A stretch of DNA of 64,000 nt from Clostridiales bacterium. GTDB lineage: Bacteria; Bacillota; Clostridia; Lachnospirales; WQUN01. The stretch covers positions 1 to 64,000 of the forward strand of contig JAISZB010000292.1 in assembly GCA_031269465.1 (NCBI GenBank), in the 5' to 3' direction. Shown here piece by piece: positions 36,911 to 45,644 of this stretch. The notes beneath the pieces are model-generated. The model searched no databases and was not told the DNA's origin. It worked only from the letters and a program-made list of their open reading frames with translations. The position numbers and the translations under genes were made by a program. Every line of letters begins with the position of its first letter. Position 1 is the first letter of the stretch.

Positions 36911-38420
36911 TTGCAGACTCCTCAGAAGTTAGGGAATTGATGAAGAGCTGGGCTTCTTCCATGGAGATTGCGTACTTCGGAATCAACCAGTTCTGGACAT
37001 AATCAAGTAAGGCTGATGAGAGCTTCTTGCTTAAAAACACTGCTTGGTCATCAATGGGTTGCTTGAATTCCCCTTCCAGTCTCTCAAAATATATATAACC
37101 GCTTGAATAGACTTTTAGCAAGCTCTTGTCTTTCATCAGAGGCATATGAGTTATCCTCATTGAGAATTTGTCTTTTGGATCCAAAGAGCGTTTTAGATGC
37201 GTCCGAAAGATTTGCGCCACCTCTGATTTTGTAAATGGCAGAAAGCTGCTGATGTAATCATTGCTTCTGCCAGTGGCATAGAACTTGCGCAAACCATCCT
37301 TGCTGTAGACAGAAAGGGTTTCATTCATGAAAGTCATTTCATAGCGTCTCCTTTCCTCTTCCAAAACGGTTTCCACTGCCTCCGTCAAGTCGCATCCAGG
37401 GGACATTTCTGCGAAAAAGAGCATTGAGTCCGCAGAAAGGCTGTCAATCATCCTTTCTTTCAGAGACAAGTAAACCTCGGGAGGTATTTCATTGTAGCAG
37501 GGATCGGACTTAAGCAATACAGACTTATCGGATATTTTTTCATTATGCTTATTCTCTTGAATAGCGGTGCCAAAATCTGATTTCCTGTATAGCTGGAGAT
37601 TGAATTCTCGCTTGTAGGCAAAGAAATTTTCGCGAAGAAATCCCAGCGCAGGCTCACTTAAAGTCATGAACACCGAATCGTCAGCTTGTGAGAGCTTTAA
37701 AACGAAATGCTTGGCTTTGGCTGCAGGATCCTCAGGCTTAGCGATGCTGACAATAACAGTGTCATCCAAAAAGCGGAGGCCGTCATCAGGCGTGTCAAAT
37801 CTAGCAAACAGCGAGTATCCTTTAAGCTTCAACTCAGAAAGATCAAATATAGTCAAAAGAAAACTCTCAATCAAAAGGTCGATTCTTTGGGCCTGCATGT
37901 CAGCCAAGTGAATTGTTTGAATGTTGTCTTTGAAACAAGCCGCCTTTTTGAGAAAAAGCATTAGCTTTGGCAAAACGGAAGGGCTTAGGCAGTTAACTAT
38001 GTCGACATGGCATTGATATCCATTTTCAGACTCTTCTCTGAAAACACTTTCGAACAGGCTGTCAGCGCTTTGAGAGTGACCATCATCCTGGCATGATATT
38101 TGATAATCCTCAATTTCATATCTATGCCCATCAAATATGTATTTGTCAATCAACTGCCATGAACGCATTCTTTCATCTCCAAAAGCTTCAGCCCTAAGAG
38201 CCTCCTCTAGTTCCCACGCCTCTTCACCATCCATTTGAAGAGCTGTTTTCAAGTGCTTCATCAAGATGCCGTCGCTTAGGAACTTATTTGCCGAATACTT
38301 GTAAAGAGATGCGATGTCAAGGAATATTTCCCCTGAGAGCTGTTGCATGCTCATATTCAGGGACTTGGCTTTTCCTTTGATTATTTCCATGTATCGGGAT
38401 TTGCTTTTCGATGTTTGCAT
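36903..38420 (-). CDS. HTH-domain protein of unknown family, first of a tandem pair
   Basis: The protein has 505 residues from ATG 38420 (AGAAGG upstream; the longer frame to 38537 overlaps a MITE end and has no ribosome site). The N-terminal 60 residues are HTH-like (KAKSLNMSMQQLSGEIFLDI, ASLYKYSANKF), and the next block ELEEALRAEAFGDERMRSW parallels SEEILRIGAIEPERRESW in the downstream protein. Both contain a central (V/I)NC(L/V)(S/N) ... (V/T)IHL/F-S segment and the same C-terminal NWLIPK motif. The large domain is unrecognised. A cluster of MITE ends lies directly upstream (38520-38620). Confidence 0.7.
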   Translation of the reverse strand: MQTSKSKSRYMEIIKGKAKSLNMSMQQLSGEIFLDIASLYKYSANKFLSDGILMKHLKTALQMDGEEAWELEEALRAEAFGDERMRSWQLIDKYIFDGHRYEIEDYQISCQDDGHSQSADSLFESVFREESENGYQCHVDIVNCLSPSVLPKLMLFLKKAACFKDNIQTIHLADMQAQRIDLLIESFLLTIFDLSELKLKGYSLFARFDTPDDGLRFLDDTVIVSIAKPEDPAAKAKHFVLKLSQADDSVFMTLSEPALGFLRENFFAYKREFNLQLYRKSDFGTAIQENKHNEKISDKSVLLKSDPCYNEIPPEVYLSLKERMIDSLSADSMLFFAEMSPGCDLTEAVETVLEEERRRYEMTFMNETLSVYSKDGLRKFYATGRSNDYISSFLPFTKSEVAQIFRTHLKRSLDPKDKFSMRITHMPLMKDKSLLKVYSSGYIYFERLEGEFKQPIDDQAVFLSKKLSSALLDYVQNWLIPKYAISMEEAQLFINSLTSEESAND

Positions 38421-39774
38421 AAAACGCCTTCTGCCTCCAATACTGTAAGCTTGTGAATGTTGAATGCTAATTTTATGCTGGAGAAGTCGCATTGGCATAA
38501 GACAATTCTTAGCTTTTCGCACTCGCTGTATAATCAAGCTTCAAAAAAAGGAACATTTGATAAAAATTATATACTGATTTGCAATCAAATGTACAGACTT
38601 TGAGGTCTGATTATCCATTGAACCGATCTATAATCTGCCACCAACATCAGACTTTAGCACGAAAATACATTTTATGGACATTTGTCCATGCCTCGAATAC
38701 ACAAATGACTTAATATTTTCACCCTTGGCGGTGAAGCGCAGCGTCATAGGGGGTTAGTACGAAAATCAGTATATTGACTGTTTTGATTGAGTCGCCTCGA
38801 TTCGCATAAAACAATCTAACTAGCGGGAGTTTATAAGTTAGTGAATAAAAACTCACGACAAGCCTAAATATCAAGGTTTGAAGAGGTTTTGCAGTGTATT
38901 GCCTAACGACAAATAGCACTTGTCAAAAACCTATGCTTAACCTATTATACAGACAAATTTATTCGTGGGGTTAGGCAATAAAAATCCAGCACTCACAACT
39001 TCGCTTAAATACGGCGTTTCAAATAAAAAAATTATTTAACTTGTAAACTCACGCTAGGGTGGCGCTTGGGAATGGAATTTGAAAAGCCTAAGAAAATAAG
39101 CAGTGCTTTAGAATTGATTTTAACAAGGGATGCAATGATTTAGGGTCAAAAAACTTACTGGCTCAAAGAAGTTTTTATTACATATTGGTTTGGTTTTTTT
39201 TATATGTTGCAAACTGATAAAAAGGACTTATACGCTTAGATATTTAATATAATTAAAATCAGAAAACATGATAAATCAAACATAAATTACAACATGATAA
39301 ATCAATCGTATAGTCAGAGATACATTGAAAACATGATATAATTCAGTAAATTTGCCATCATATAAAAGGAAATCATTAATTTCTTCCAATGCCGTACCTT
39401 ATGCAATTGTACAGCAGAATCATGGAGCTGTCGATATGATATAGGTTCTAACATAGGATTATATGCAATGTATAATAGTAATTATAAAAAGAGCAAAAAT
39501 ATAAAATTTTATTATCGGTTTTTACTGAGGCATTGCTCCGCTCTTATATCTAGACCAATATCATATGTTCCTAGCACTCCTTTAATAGGGACAATAGAAT
39601 GCATGTGATCCTACACATTAAATACATATGTGGAATATTGGCATGAAAAAAATTATACTCGCATTATGAGTTGTACAAGTCTACTGGCTCTTTTATACTC
39701 GGATTATTTTCGATATCCGCCTTATCAGTACATATATAATATAATATACTACTCTACGGTGTTCGTTCTCTGAC
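38421..39774. other. 1.35 kb AT-rich intergenic region
   Basis: It starts with the chimeric MITE at 38520-38620 and the repeat fragment at 38717-38775 related to 54-113. Two short direct repeats (ACATGATAAATCAA) occur near 39265 and 39292. No gene is supported. Confidence 0.4.
38520..38620. mobile_element. chimeric MITE: right half of type A joined to left half of type B
   Basis: GCACTCGCTGTATAATCAAG and AAAGGAACATTTGATAAAAA are the right half of MITE-A. They run without a gap into TATATACTGATTTGCA, the left end of MITE-B, then GGTCTGATTATCCATTGAA. This suggests insertion of one element into or next to the other, or recombination between them. Confidence 0.65.
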
Positions 39775-40353
39775 TTAGAAATTCCGCACTACCCTCATTA
39801 ATTCGTGTTGATCCCTAACCCCAAGCTTTCGATATATACTGGTTTTTTGGTTGGCTATCGTTTTAGGCGAGGAACGGAAAAAAACATCTTCATTTGCAGT
39901 CAGCAACCGAAGTACATCACGTTCAGCATTAGTTAACTCCGACAACAGGAGCGTTTTAATGTACAATGCTTCAGGTGTAATTGAGTGAAAGCATTCTTTT
40001 ATTCGAGTGGTTAAGCTTCGTAAACTGCTTTTTTTAATATATCCTGAAGCATAGGCTTTTTTGCCTGCGCTTATTACCACATCCTCACGCTCTACAGATG
40101 TAAACAGCAACACTTTCGCATTAGTAGAAGTTCTAATATCGTGAGCAGCTTTAATACCTGTTAATTCACCATCGGCCAAGTTTAAATCTATCAAGGCGAC
40201 ATCGGGTCGGAGCTTTTTTGCAAGACTGATACCAGCTTTTGCAGCATCAGCCGTACCGTCAAACGATAAATCACAATCTCTTTCAATTGCCTTTTTTACT
40301 AAAAAGGAAAAATCTGCGTCGTCTTCCAGGAAGATAACCCGAATCTGCTCCAT
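39775..40353 (-). CDS. response regulator, LuxR-type output
   Basis: The 192-residue regulator has an N-terminal receiver domain (VIFLEDDADFSFLVKKAIE; phospho-acceptor Asp in DVALIDLNLADGE; Lys in SGYIKKSS) and a C-terminal LuxR/NarL helix-turn-helix (ELTNAERDVLRLLTANEDVF, KTIANQKTSIYRKLGV). ATG 40353 follows GGAGGGAG. The frame is open back to 40473 inside the kinase gene, but that start lacks support. Its start overlaps the kinase end by 71 bases. Targets are unknown; the sugar-utilisation operons to the right are possible. Confidence 0.88.
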   Translation of the reverse strand: MEQIRVIFLEDDADFSFLVKKAIERDCDLSFDGTADAAKAGISLAKKLRPDVALIDLNLADGELTGIKAAHDIRTSTNAKVLLFTSVEREDVVISAGKKAYASGYIKKSSLRSLTTRIKECFHSITPEALYIKTLLLSELTNAERDVLRLLTANEDVFFRSSPKTIANQKTSIYRKLGVRDQHELMRVVRNF

Positions 40354-41788
40354 TATTTCTCCCTCCATTAGACTCATGACGAGCGTTTGCCAGTTCGACC
40401 CTCTCAATAGGCAACTGCAATTTGACAGTCGTTCCGTATTTGGAGGTTCTCTCAATACAAATATCGCCGCCATGCTTTTTCATAACATTTCTGCAATATG
40501 TCAAACCAAGTCCATAGTTGCTTTCGGACAATTTCGTTGTAAAATAAGGCTCAAATACATGAATTAAATCATCTTGATTGATACCTGAGCCGTCATCTGT
40601 GAGAGACAAAATGTAGAACCCCTCTGCGTAGTCAAATTTCCCTGTCGCATGAAATTGCCCTCTACTATGCGCTTGTTTTACTGCATAAACCGAATTCTGT
40701 ATGATATTAGCAAAAACTTCATACATGTGATGCCTATCACAGATCCAGACAACGTTACAATTCTGTTCAAACTCCAAATTTAATATCACCCCGTCTGGAG
40801 CGGAGTTTACTGCAAGTGACAGCAGTTCAGTAAGATGCACAAATTCATTTGTTACATCTATTTGCCCTGTCTGTTGTATGTATTTGTCGAGTCCAACGCG
40901 CAAAGCTTCCATAGCACGTAGGATAATTCCGTATTCCTCTGGCATCGGATGTTCAGAACAAGCCATTAAATTCTCAACACAAATTTCCACTTTAGAAGTC
41001 TGGTTCTTAACTTGATGACGCAAATACTGAACCCCTTTGTTTGGAAAATTCAGCTCAGAATCCCATTCAAAGCTCTCTTGGTTCAGCTTAAGCCCCATAA
41101 TGCCATTTTTAAATGCAATCCTAATATAAAATATTACGCTAAACACCAGTACAAAAACTGTTATCTGCCATAAGTTCTGCTTTCTATAGGGGTTTATCAT
41201 ATACGGTACATAAGTAGTAATTAATGCCGTCCAAAGTGGTAAAAGTGTTACTAATGCTAGTAGACGCCTTTGCTTACGAACATTCTGCATCGTTTCTTTC
41301 TGAAGACTGTATACAAATAGGACGGTTACAAAAATTTGCTCCAAAATGCTGTATGTACCGAATGTAACCCAAAATACACGGGTCATGACGCGATCATCAT
41401 TCCATGACCAAGGTGGAAAAGCAACCGACAGGCCGATTACTACTGCTATTTCCATTATGGATGCTAATCTTTTAAAATATGGATGGCGCTTATTTATTCC
41501 GCAAATGTACATTATAGCATTTGCTGTTACTGCAGGCGCAAGAGCGCCGCATATCCATTCCATACAACTATATGCAATAAACAGCGGATATCCCCAAAAT
41601 TCTTGAGGCAACCGTTCCAGTATCCACGGCACCAAATATCTTATGTAAGTCTCTTTGATTGCTGAAAAAGAAAAGAGTAGCGCCGCAAATGCTGACCACT
41701 TATTCGTGCTATTTTTGGGGCTGGATACATAGAACAGCATTACAAGTATAATCGCAAAAATGGAAGCTAGATTGATAATCAAATGCAA
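40283..41788 (-). CDS. membrane sensor histidine kinase
   Basis: The 501-residue protein has an N-terminal half with seven or so membrane segments (first at residues 4-22, last near residues 210-228) and no large extracellular loop, suggesting an intramembrane sensor. The histidine region reads YLRHQVKNQTSKVE, like the shorter H-box of the citrate/Spo0B-type kinases. The ATP-binding domain is complete: FANIIQNSVYA (N box), LTDDGSGI (G1), FEPYFTTK (F) and NYGLGL (G2). Start TTG 41788 lies just after GGGAG. The last 25 residues, rich in Arg and Gly, are encoded in the overlap with the response regulator. Confidence 0.85.
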   Translation of the reverse strand: MHLIINLASIFAIILVMLFYVSSPKNSTNKWSAFAALLFSFSAIKETYIRYLVPWILERLPQEFWGYPLFIAYSCMEWICGALAPAVTANAIMYICGINKRHPYFKRLASIMEIAVVIGLSVAFPPWSWNDDRVMTRVFWVTFGTYSILEQIFVTVLFVYSLQKETMQNVRKQRRLLALVTLLPLWTALITTYVPYMINPYRKQNLWQITVFVLVFSVIFYIRIAFKNGIMGLKLNQESFEWDSELNFPNKGVQYLRHQVKNQTSKVEICVENLMACSEHPMPEEYGIILRAMEALRVGLDKYIQQTGQIDVTNEFVHLTELLSLAVNSAPDGVILNLEFEQNCNVVWICDRHHMYEVFANIIQNSVYAVKQAHSRGQFHATGKFDYAEGFYILSLTDDGSGINQDDLIHVFEPYFTTKLSESNYGLGLTYCRNVMKKHGGDICIERTSKYGTTVKLQLPIERVELANARHESNGGRNNGADSGYLPGRRRRFFLFSKKGN

Positions 41789-42203
41789 TCACTCCCACAC
41801 TGGCTCAAGCCCTTAACCTAGCTTTAATTCTTAAGTCTCAAAAAAATTTCGATAACATTTTAACTACTAAAGTATACTATCTTATACATGTTATGTCAGT
41901 AAATATTTTTAATTTTCCCAAAAAATATAGGAGTCAGACTATGCTCTCAATCTAGAGACTGCACACATAAACAAAGTGAGCTGCGTCCACAACCCAAAAA
42001 ACCCGCAAAAAATAATGCATTGCCCATGAGCATATTGCAGAATAATGCTGTTGTCCCAAATCAACCTAATATATAGGAATAGAAATATATCAAGACAAGC
42101 GAAGAAACGCTCTAATTTTAGGCCTATAGCTGCATTGCCAAGATATATTTCCTTAGCTCCTATGCTGGTTGATTGCATGGATTTGAAACTGGCTCGGAAA
42201 TGA
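41789..42203. other. intergenic region upstream of the sensor kinase
   Basis: The region is AT-rich with no supported gene. The minus-strand frame at 41939-42265 has no ribosome site and crosses the hairpin at 42209-42244, so I do not count it. Confidence 0.3.
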
Positions 42204-42244
42204 TCAAAAAGCGCCCTGCAGCATTTCATGCTTGCAGGGCGCTT
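42204..42244 (-). terminator. rho-independent terminator (minus strand)
   Basis: AAGCGCCCTGCA (42209-42220) pairs with TGCAGGGCGCTT (42233-42244). On the minus strand the stem is followed by TTTTT. It lies just after the recombinase relic. Confidence 0.8.
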
Positions 42245-42276
42245 GGATTTGGGGATTGAATCCACGGGCCGCCGTC

Positions 42277-42850
42277 CTAATGCTTGCGGCCATGGCCTCT
42301 TTTGAGGAAGGCGATGGGGTTTGGCTTGGGTGTTCCCTCAGCGTCATCCGCCGGCAGGCTCTTGTCCCTGCCATGCAGGTACTTGTTTGCGAGCTCAGGG
42401 GTGACTTCCGCGTATACAAGGGTGCCTTTGAAGCTTTCGTGTCCCAGGAAAGCCCTGATGGACGCGAGCGAGTCGCCGCTCTCCAGCAGGTGGACGGTGA
42501 TGGAGTGCCTCAGGCAATGGAGGTACACCCTATCCCCGGGGGCGATGCGGCCGATCTCGTTTTTTCCATTCAGGACGGCAATCGACTGCCTGCTGAAGTC
42601 CATGCGGCTCCAAGTCAGGGAGAGCGCCACGCCCAAGCGCAAGTCGCATCCATAGAGAATGCGCACCAGCATCGGGAGCTCATAGTCTGAGATGCTTGCT
42701 TGCGGATTGTTGATCCTGGCGTCTGCGGCGGAGAAGATCCTGCTGATCTCATCGCTGGAGAAAATGTGCGCCTGATAGCCGCTCTTGCGGGCGGGACGCT
42801 CCGGCAGCTCAAGCGCGTGCCCCCAATGAGGCGAGCAGTTATAAATCTCG
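42277..42850 (-). pseudogene. tyrosine recombinase (XerC/D-like) with internal deletion
   Basis: The minus-strand translation contains the end of the N-terminal domain (HALELPERPARKSGYQAHIF, SSDEISRIFSAAD). The catalytic domain follows with ILYGCDLRLGVALSL (first Arg), HCLRHSITVHLL (HxxRH), AFLGHESFKGTLVYAEV (His and the nucleophile Tyr). Between KNEIGR and GDRVYLHCLRHS about 50-60 residues that normally carry the rest of the catalytic core are absent, and the first 70 or so residues are missing or frameshifted. All named catalytic residues remain, but the fold should be broken. This probably marks an old integrative element. Confidence 0.7.
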
Positions 42851-43022
42851 CATAACTGCTCTTCAATGTCAAAACCATACCCTCACGCATGAAAGCTGAA
42901 CTTGGACTCATTGACGCTTCCTGGCCTTCTTGCTATCGCTTAGGCGTTATGCCTGCGCAACCGCGACCGATTGGCTTTAAAGATTCCGGCTTTGCCGAAC
43001 GCTCCTATCGCTGCGCACCTCG

Positions 43023-43430
43023 CTAGAATTTCACCTCTTTGGGTGGAGTGAGCGGCGGGAATGATTCAAGGACGGCAACGCCCTTCTCCAAATAAAAAAC
43101 CTCGAATACAGGATTGTCAGGGCTTTGATACAAGCCCGCAACTGCCGGCATCGCGTCCATGACTTTTCTTTTTGCCTCAATGCTCTCATCGAATGCCACA
43201 TGGCCGCTGAGGCGCAGGTATTGGGAGAAGTCAGGCTTCGTGAACATGATTTCAGCGTAAGGGACAGCTTTTAGCTGAGCATAGACCTTTTTTGAGTTGT
43301 TGGTGCAGAACCAGAACTTGCCGTCTTCGTAAAAGCCAAATCCAAAGGCTCGAACCCTCGGTTGCGAACCGTCTGCAGTGGCAAGATAACCTACGTTGTT
43401 CTGTGAAATGAAATTCAATACATCCTCCAT
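43023..43430 (-). CDS. pyridoxamine 5'-phosphate oxidase-family (flavin-binding split-barrel) protein
   Basis: The 135-residue protein matches the small PPOX-like family of anaerobes: MEDVLNFISQNNVGYLATAD, then SQPRVRAFGFGFYEDGKFWF, TNNSKKVYAQLKAVPYAEIM and LRLSGHVAF. It probably binds FMN or F420-like flavin as a dimer and may act as a nitroreductase-like or general flavin protein; true PNPOx activity is unlikely. Start ATG 43430 is the family start, with only a weak AGGGTG site before it; a GTG nine bases upstream is possible. The longer frame to 43589 runs into a MITE-B fragment and is not used. Confidence 0.85.
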   Translation of the reverse strand: MEDVLNFISQNNVGYLATADGSQPRVRAFGFGFYEDGKFWFCTNNSKKVYAQLKAVPYAEIMFTKPDFSQYLRLSGHVAFDESIEAKRKVMDAMPAVAGLYQSPDNPVFEVFYLEKGVAVLESFPPLTPPKEVKF

Positions 43431-43532
43431 GATAATCACCCTGTTCCTTTCTAGAATAATGGGGCTTAAGCGGCATGCATAGCTTCCTCCACAGCTCATT
43501 GCCTCGGATGAGGAGTGATGCGCAGCAGCCGC

Positions 43533-43590
43533 TATGCCGATTTGCAGCCAAATGGACCGATTTTGACATCTGATTATCCACTGAAACATT
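43533..43590. mobile_element. MITE-B partial copy
   Basis: ATGCCGATTTGCAGCCAAAT and ATTTTGACATCTGATTATCC match the left half of the type-B element (compare 38570-38620 and 57588-57640). The other terminal repeat is missing. Confidence 0.5.
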
Positions 43591-43650
43591 GAATGATCCT
43601 ATCTCAAGATCGGAAATTTACAAATCAATATGCAGCTCGCCAAGGCGTTG

Positions 43651-45360
43651 CTAAAGAATCTCGAAAACATCTCCAGGCGTTGTTCCGTTTTCATTGAAGG
43701 AATCCACTTGAGCATAATAACGCTGGCCTTTTGATAGCATGCCGAGCGACAGATGAGTCTTCTCGTAAAGCGTCCAGCAGGAATACAGCTTGTCCTTTTC
43801 GATTCCATAGGAAACATTGTAGCCAATCGCGCCTTTCGCGGCCTCCCAGCTGATGGCAGCGTCAAGTTCGCCGCTCATGCGGCCCGATGCAGATGCCTTG
43901 GCTGGAAGCTGGCCGCAGCCTTTGCCAAAGATCCTAAGGCCGCTTACAGTGAATGGCATGCCGTAGGGCATGCGCAAGCCCACGCAGCGAACAAAGCGGA
44001 TTTTTTTTGATTGCTCAAGCTCAATGTACTCGTGGTTATGATCATCTAGGGATCCTCGGGTATCCTTGAGAATTTCCCAAGTGATTCCATCCTTTGACGC
44101 CTCAACCATAAACTCTGCCGCCGGACAGCCAATGTCAATGAAGCGTTTGCTGAAGACTTGCTCAAACTTCTCTTCCGGGATCCCCTGAGGGGCGATTTGG
44201 TGGTCGCCAAGGTTGAGCTGAACTGCGAACACATCCATCTCCACTGACAGATCAACTGTGATGTGCTGGCCTGGGGAGGGATCCGCAGCCATCCAATAAT
44301 CGCGCGCATCCTCATTGACGGCGTTTTCAGGGCCGCAGCCATTAGCATGAGAACTGGCTGTGACATGCTTTTTATAGGAAAGAAGCATCCAGCCGGCGCT
44401 TGCCTCCCATGGCTCCCTTTTTGACGGCGGAACGGAAATTGGATAGTCTGCCAGGCGCTGATTTACGAAAAAAACTCCATCTTGGTCAAAGCCGGCGGGA
44501 AACAAGCCTATTCGCCTTTCAAACATATGGTTTACGCTTATTCTCATGGTTGCAATATGCCACCAGTTGCCGAACTTGTCGCAAAAAGTGCTGCCGTGCC
44601 CAGCCCCGGTGATGAATCCTCCGGGCTTGCTGGAAACCGGGTTATGCGCAGCGTAGGTGAAAGGCCCCAAGGGCTTGTCTGAGGTATAGACGCCGTCAGA
44701 GTACACATTGTAGGCTGTGTGAGGAGCGGAGTATTGAAGGTAGTACTTGCCTCCATGCTTTGTCATCCACGCGCCTTCAATGAAAGGGCCGCCTGTGAGG
44801 TGCGGGCTTTTGACCTGCAGCCTGAGGTCGTTGTTCTCAGCGCAGCGCTCCCAGCCATGCGATTCCGGGCGCCCTTCAATAAGCGCTGTCTTTTCGCCTA
44901 TAGGCTCCATAGTTTTTCGATCAAGCTCAACGCCCCATATCGGAGTCCGATCCGAGCTGCCGTAGTACAGGTAAACTCTTCCATCATCATCCTGAAAAAG
45001 GTTTGGATCCAGAAAAGACAGGCTCGTTGGAATCCGCTCAAATGGGATTCGCAGCGGATCCTCGCTTCTGTAGAAATAGTTTTTCACCCAGGAGCCAGCG
45101 CAGACATACAGCGAGCCGTCAATCTCCCTCGCATCCGGAGCGTAGTCGCAAGGGGGGAGCTCAAGGGTTTCCTTGTATTCCCATCGAACCAGATCATCGG
45201 AATGGTAGAAACCTTTGGTCATGGATGCGAAAAGAAAATATCTGCCCTTGAACAGAACTAGGGAAGGATCCGCCATTTCACGGAAAATGCTGGTCTTGCC
45301 GCCTTCGATGTCATGCTGGTGCATGTATCTGATGTTGAGCGGGTTGCAAATTGTTCTCAT
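43651..45360 (-). CDS. glycoside hydrolase family 43 enzyme with discoidin-like and FN3-like C-terminal domains
   Basis: The 569-residue protein has a five-bladed beta-propeller of the GH43 type in its first 330 residues. The three catalytic acids are visible: base Asp in EMADPSLVLFKGRYFLF, pKa-modulating Asp in SFLDPNLFQDDDGRVYLYYG and acid Glu in PFIEGAWMTKHGGKYYLQYS. A discoidin/F5-8C-type domain (about 345-480) and a fibronectin III-like end (WEAAKGAIGYNVSYG) follow. There is no signal peptide, so it is probably intracellular and acts on imported arabino/xylo-oligosaccharides. ATG 45360 is chosen five bases after GGAGG. It is the last gene of the transporter operon, separated from the binding protein by a strong hairpin. 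Confidence 0.88.
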   Translation of the reverse strand: MRTICNPLNIRYMHQHDIEGGKTSIFREMADPSLVLFKGRYFLFASMTKGFYHSDDLVRWEYKETLELPPCDYAPDAREIDGSLYVCAGSWVKNYFYRSEDPLRIPFERIPTSLSFLDPNLFQDDDGRVYLYYGSSDRTPIWGVELDRKTMEPIGEKTALIEGRPESHGWERCAENNDLRLQVKSPHLTGGPFIEGAWMTKHGGKYYLQYSAPHTAYNVYSDGVYTSDKPLGPFTYAAHNPVSSKPGGFITGAGHGSTFCDKFGNWWHIATMRISVNHMFERRIGLFPAGFDQDGVFFVNQRLADYPISVPPSKREPWEASAGWMLLSYKKHVTASSHANGCGPENAVNEDARDYWMAADPSPGQHITVDLSVEMDVFAVQLNLGDHQIAPQGIPEEKFEQVFSKRFIDIGCPAAEFMVEASKDGITWEILKDTRGSLDDHNHEYIELEQSKKIRFVRCVGLRMPYGMPFTVSGLRIFGKGCGQLPAKASASGRMSGELDAAISWEAAKGAIGYNVSYGIEKDKLYSCWTLYEKTHLSLGMLSKGQRYYAQVDSFNENGTTPGDVFEIL

Positions 45361-45432
45361 GCCGTCCTCCAAAGGCTTCCGGGTCTTTAAGCTCCAGCGG
45401 GGCACGCCCTGCGCCTATCGGCTCAAACTCAG

Positions 45433-45531
45433 ATAATGCTGATTTGCAGTCAAATGCGCCTGCTTTGAAACTAGACTATGCATTAATGCCTGCATTCAAG
45501 CCGAAATAGGAACTATTAACGTTAATCAGCA
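45433..45531. mobile_element. MITE-B copy, degenerate
   Basis: ATAATGCTGATTTGCAGTCA at the left and GTTAATCAGCAT at the right are the worn ends of a type-B element located between the GH43 and binding-protein genes. Confidence 0.5.
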
Positions 45532-45595
45532 TGACAAGGGTTTTCATGCGCAGTTTTGCTTTCCGCCGGATAAGCTTAAAGCCCCAGGCTTTCCT

Positions 45596-45634
45596 GAGAT
45601 GAAGCGGGCATTGCGCCAATGCCCGTTTCATCTC
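45596..45634 (-). promoter_or_regulatory. intercistronic hairpin after the binding-protein gene
   Basis: GAGATGAAGCGGGCATTG (45596-45613) pairs with CAATGCCCGTTTCATCTC (45617-45634) with one G-T pair and a very short loop. No poly-T run follows. Such hairpins after binding-protein genes usually protect the upstream mRNA from 3' decay and give excess binding protein over the following gene. It could also be a weak terminator. Confidence 0.7.
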
Positions 45635-45644
45635 AAGGTACTGC

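Noticed and set aside
41939-42265. 108-residue minus-strand ORF
   Set aside because: It crosses a strong terminator hairpin, has no ribosome site and a random-looking composition.
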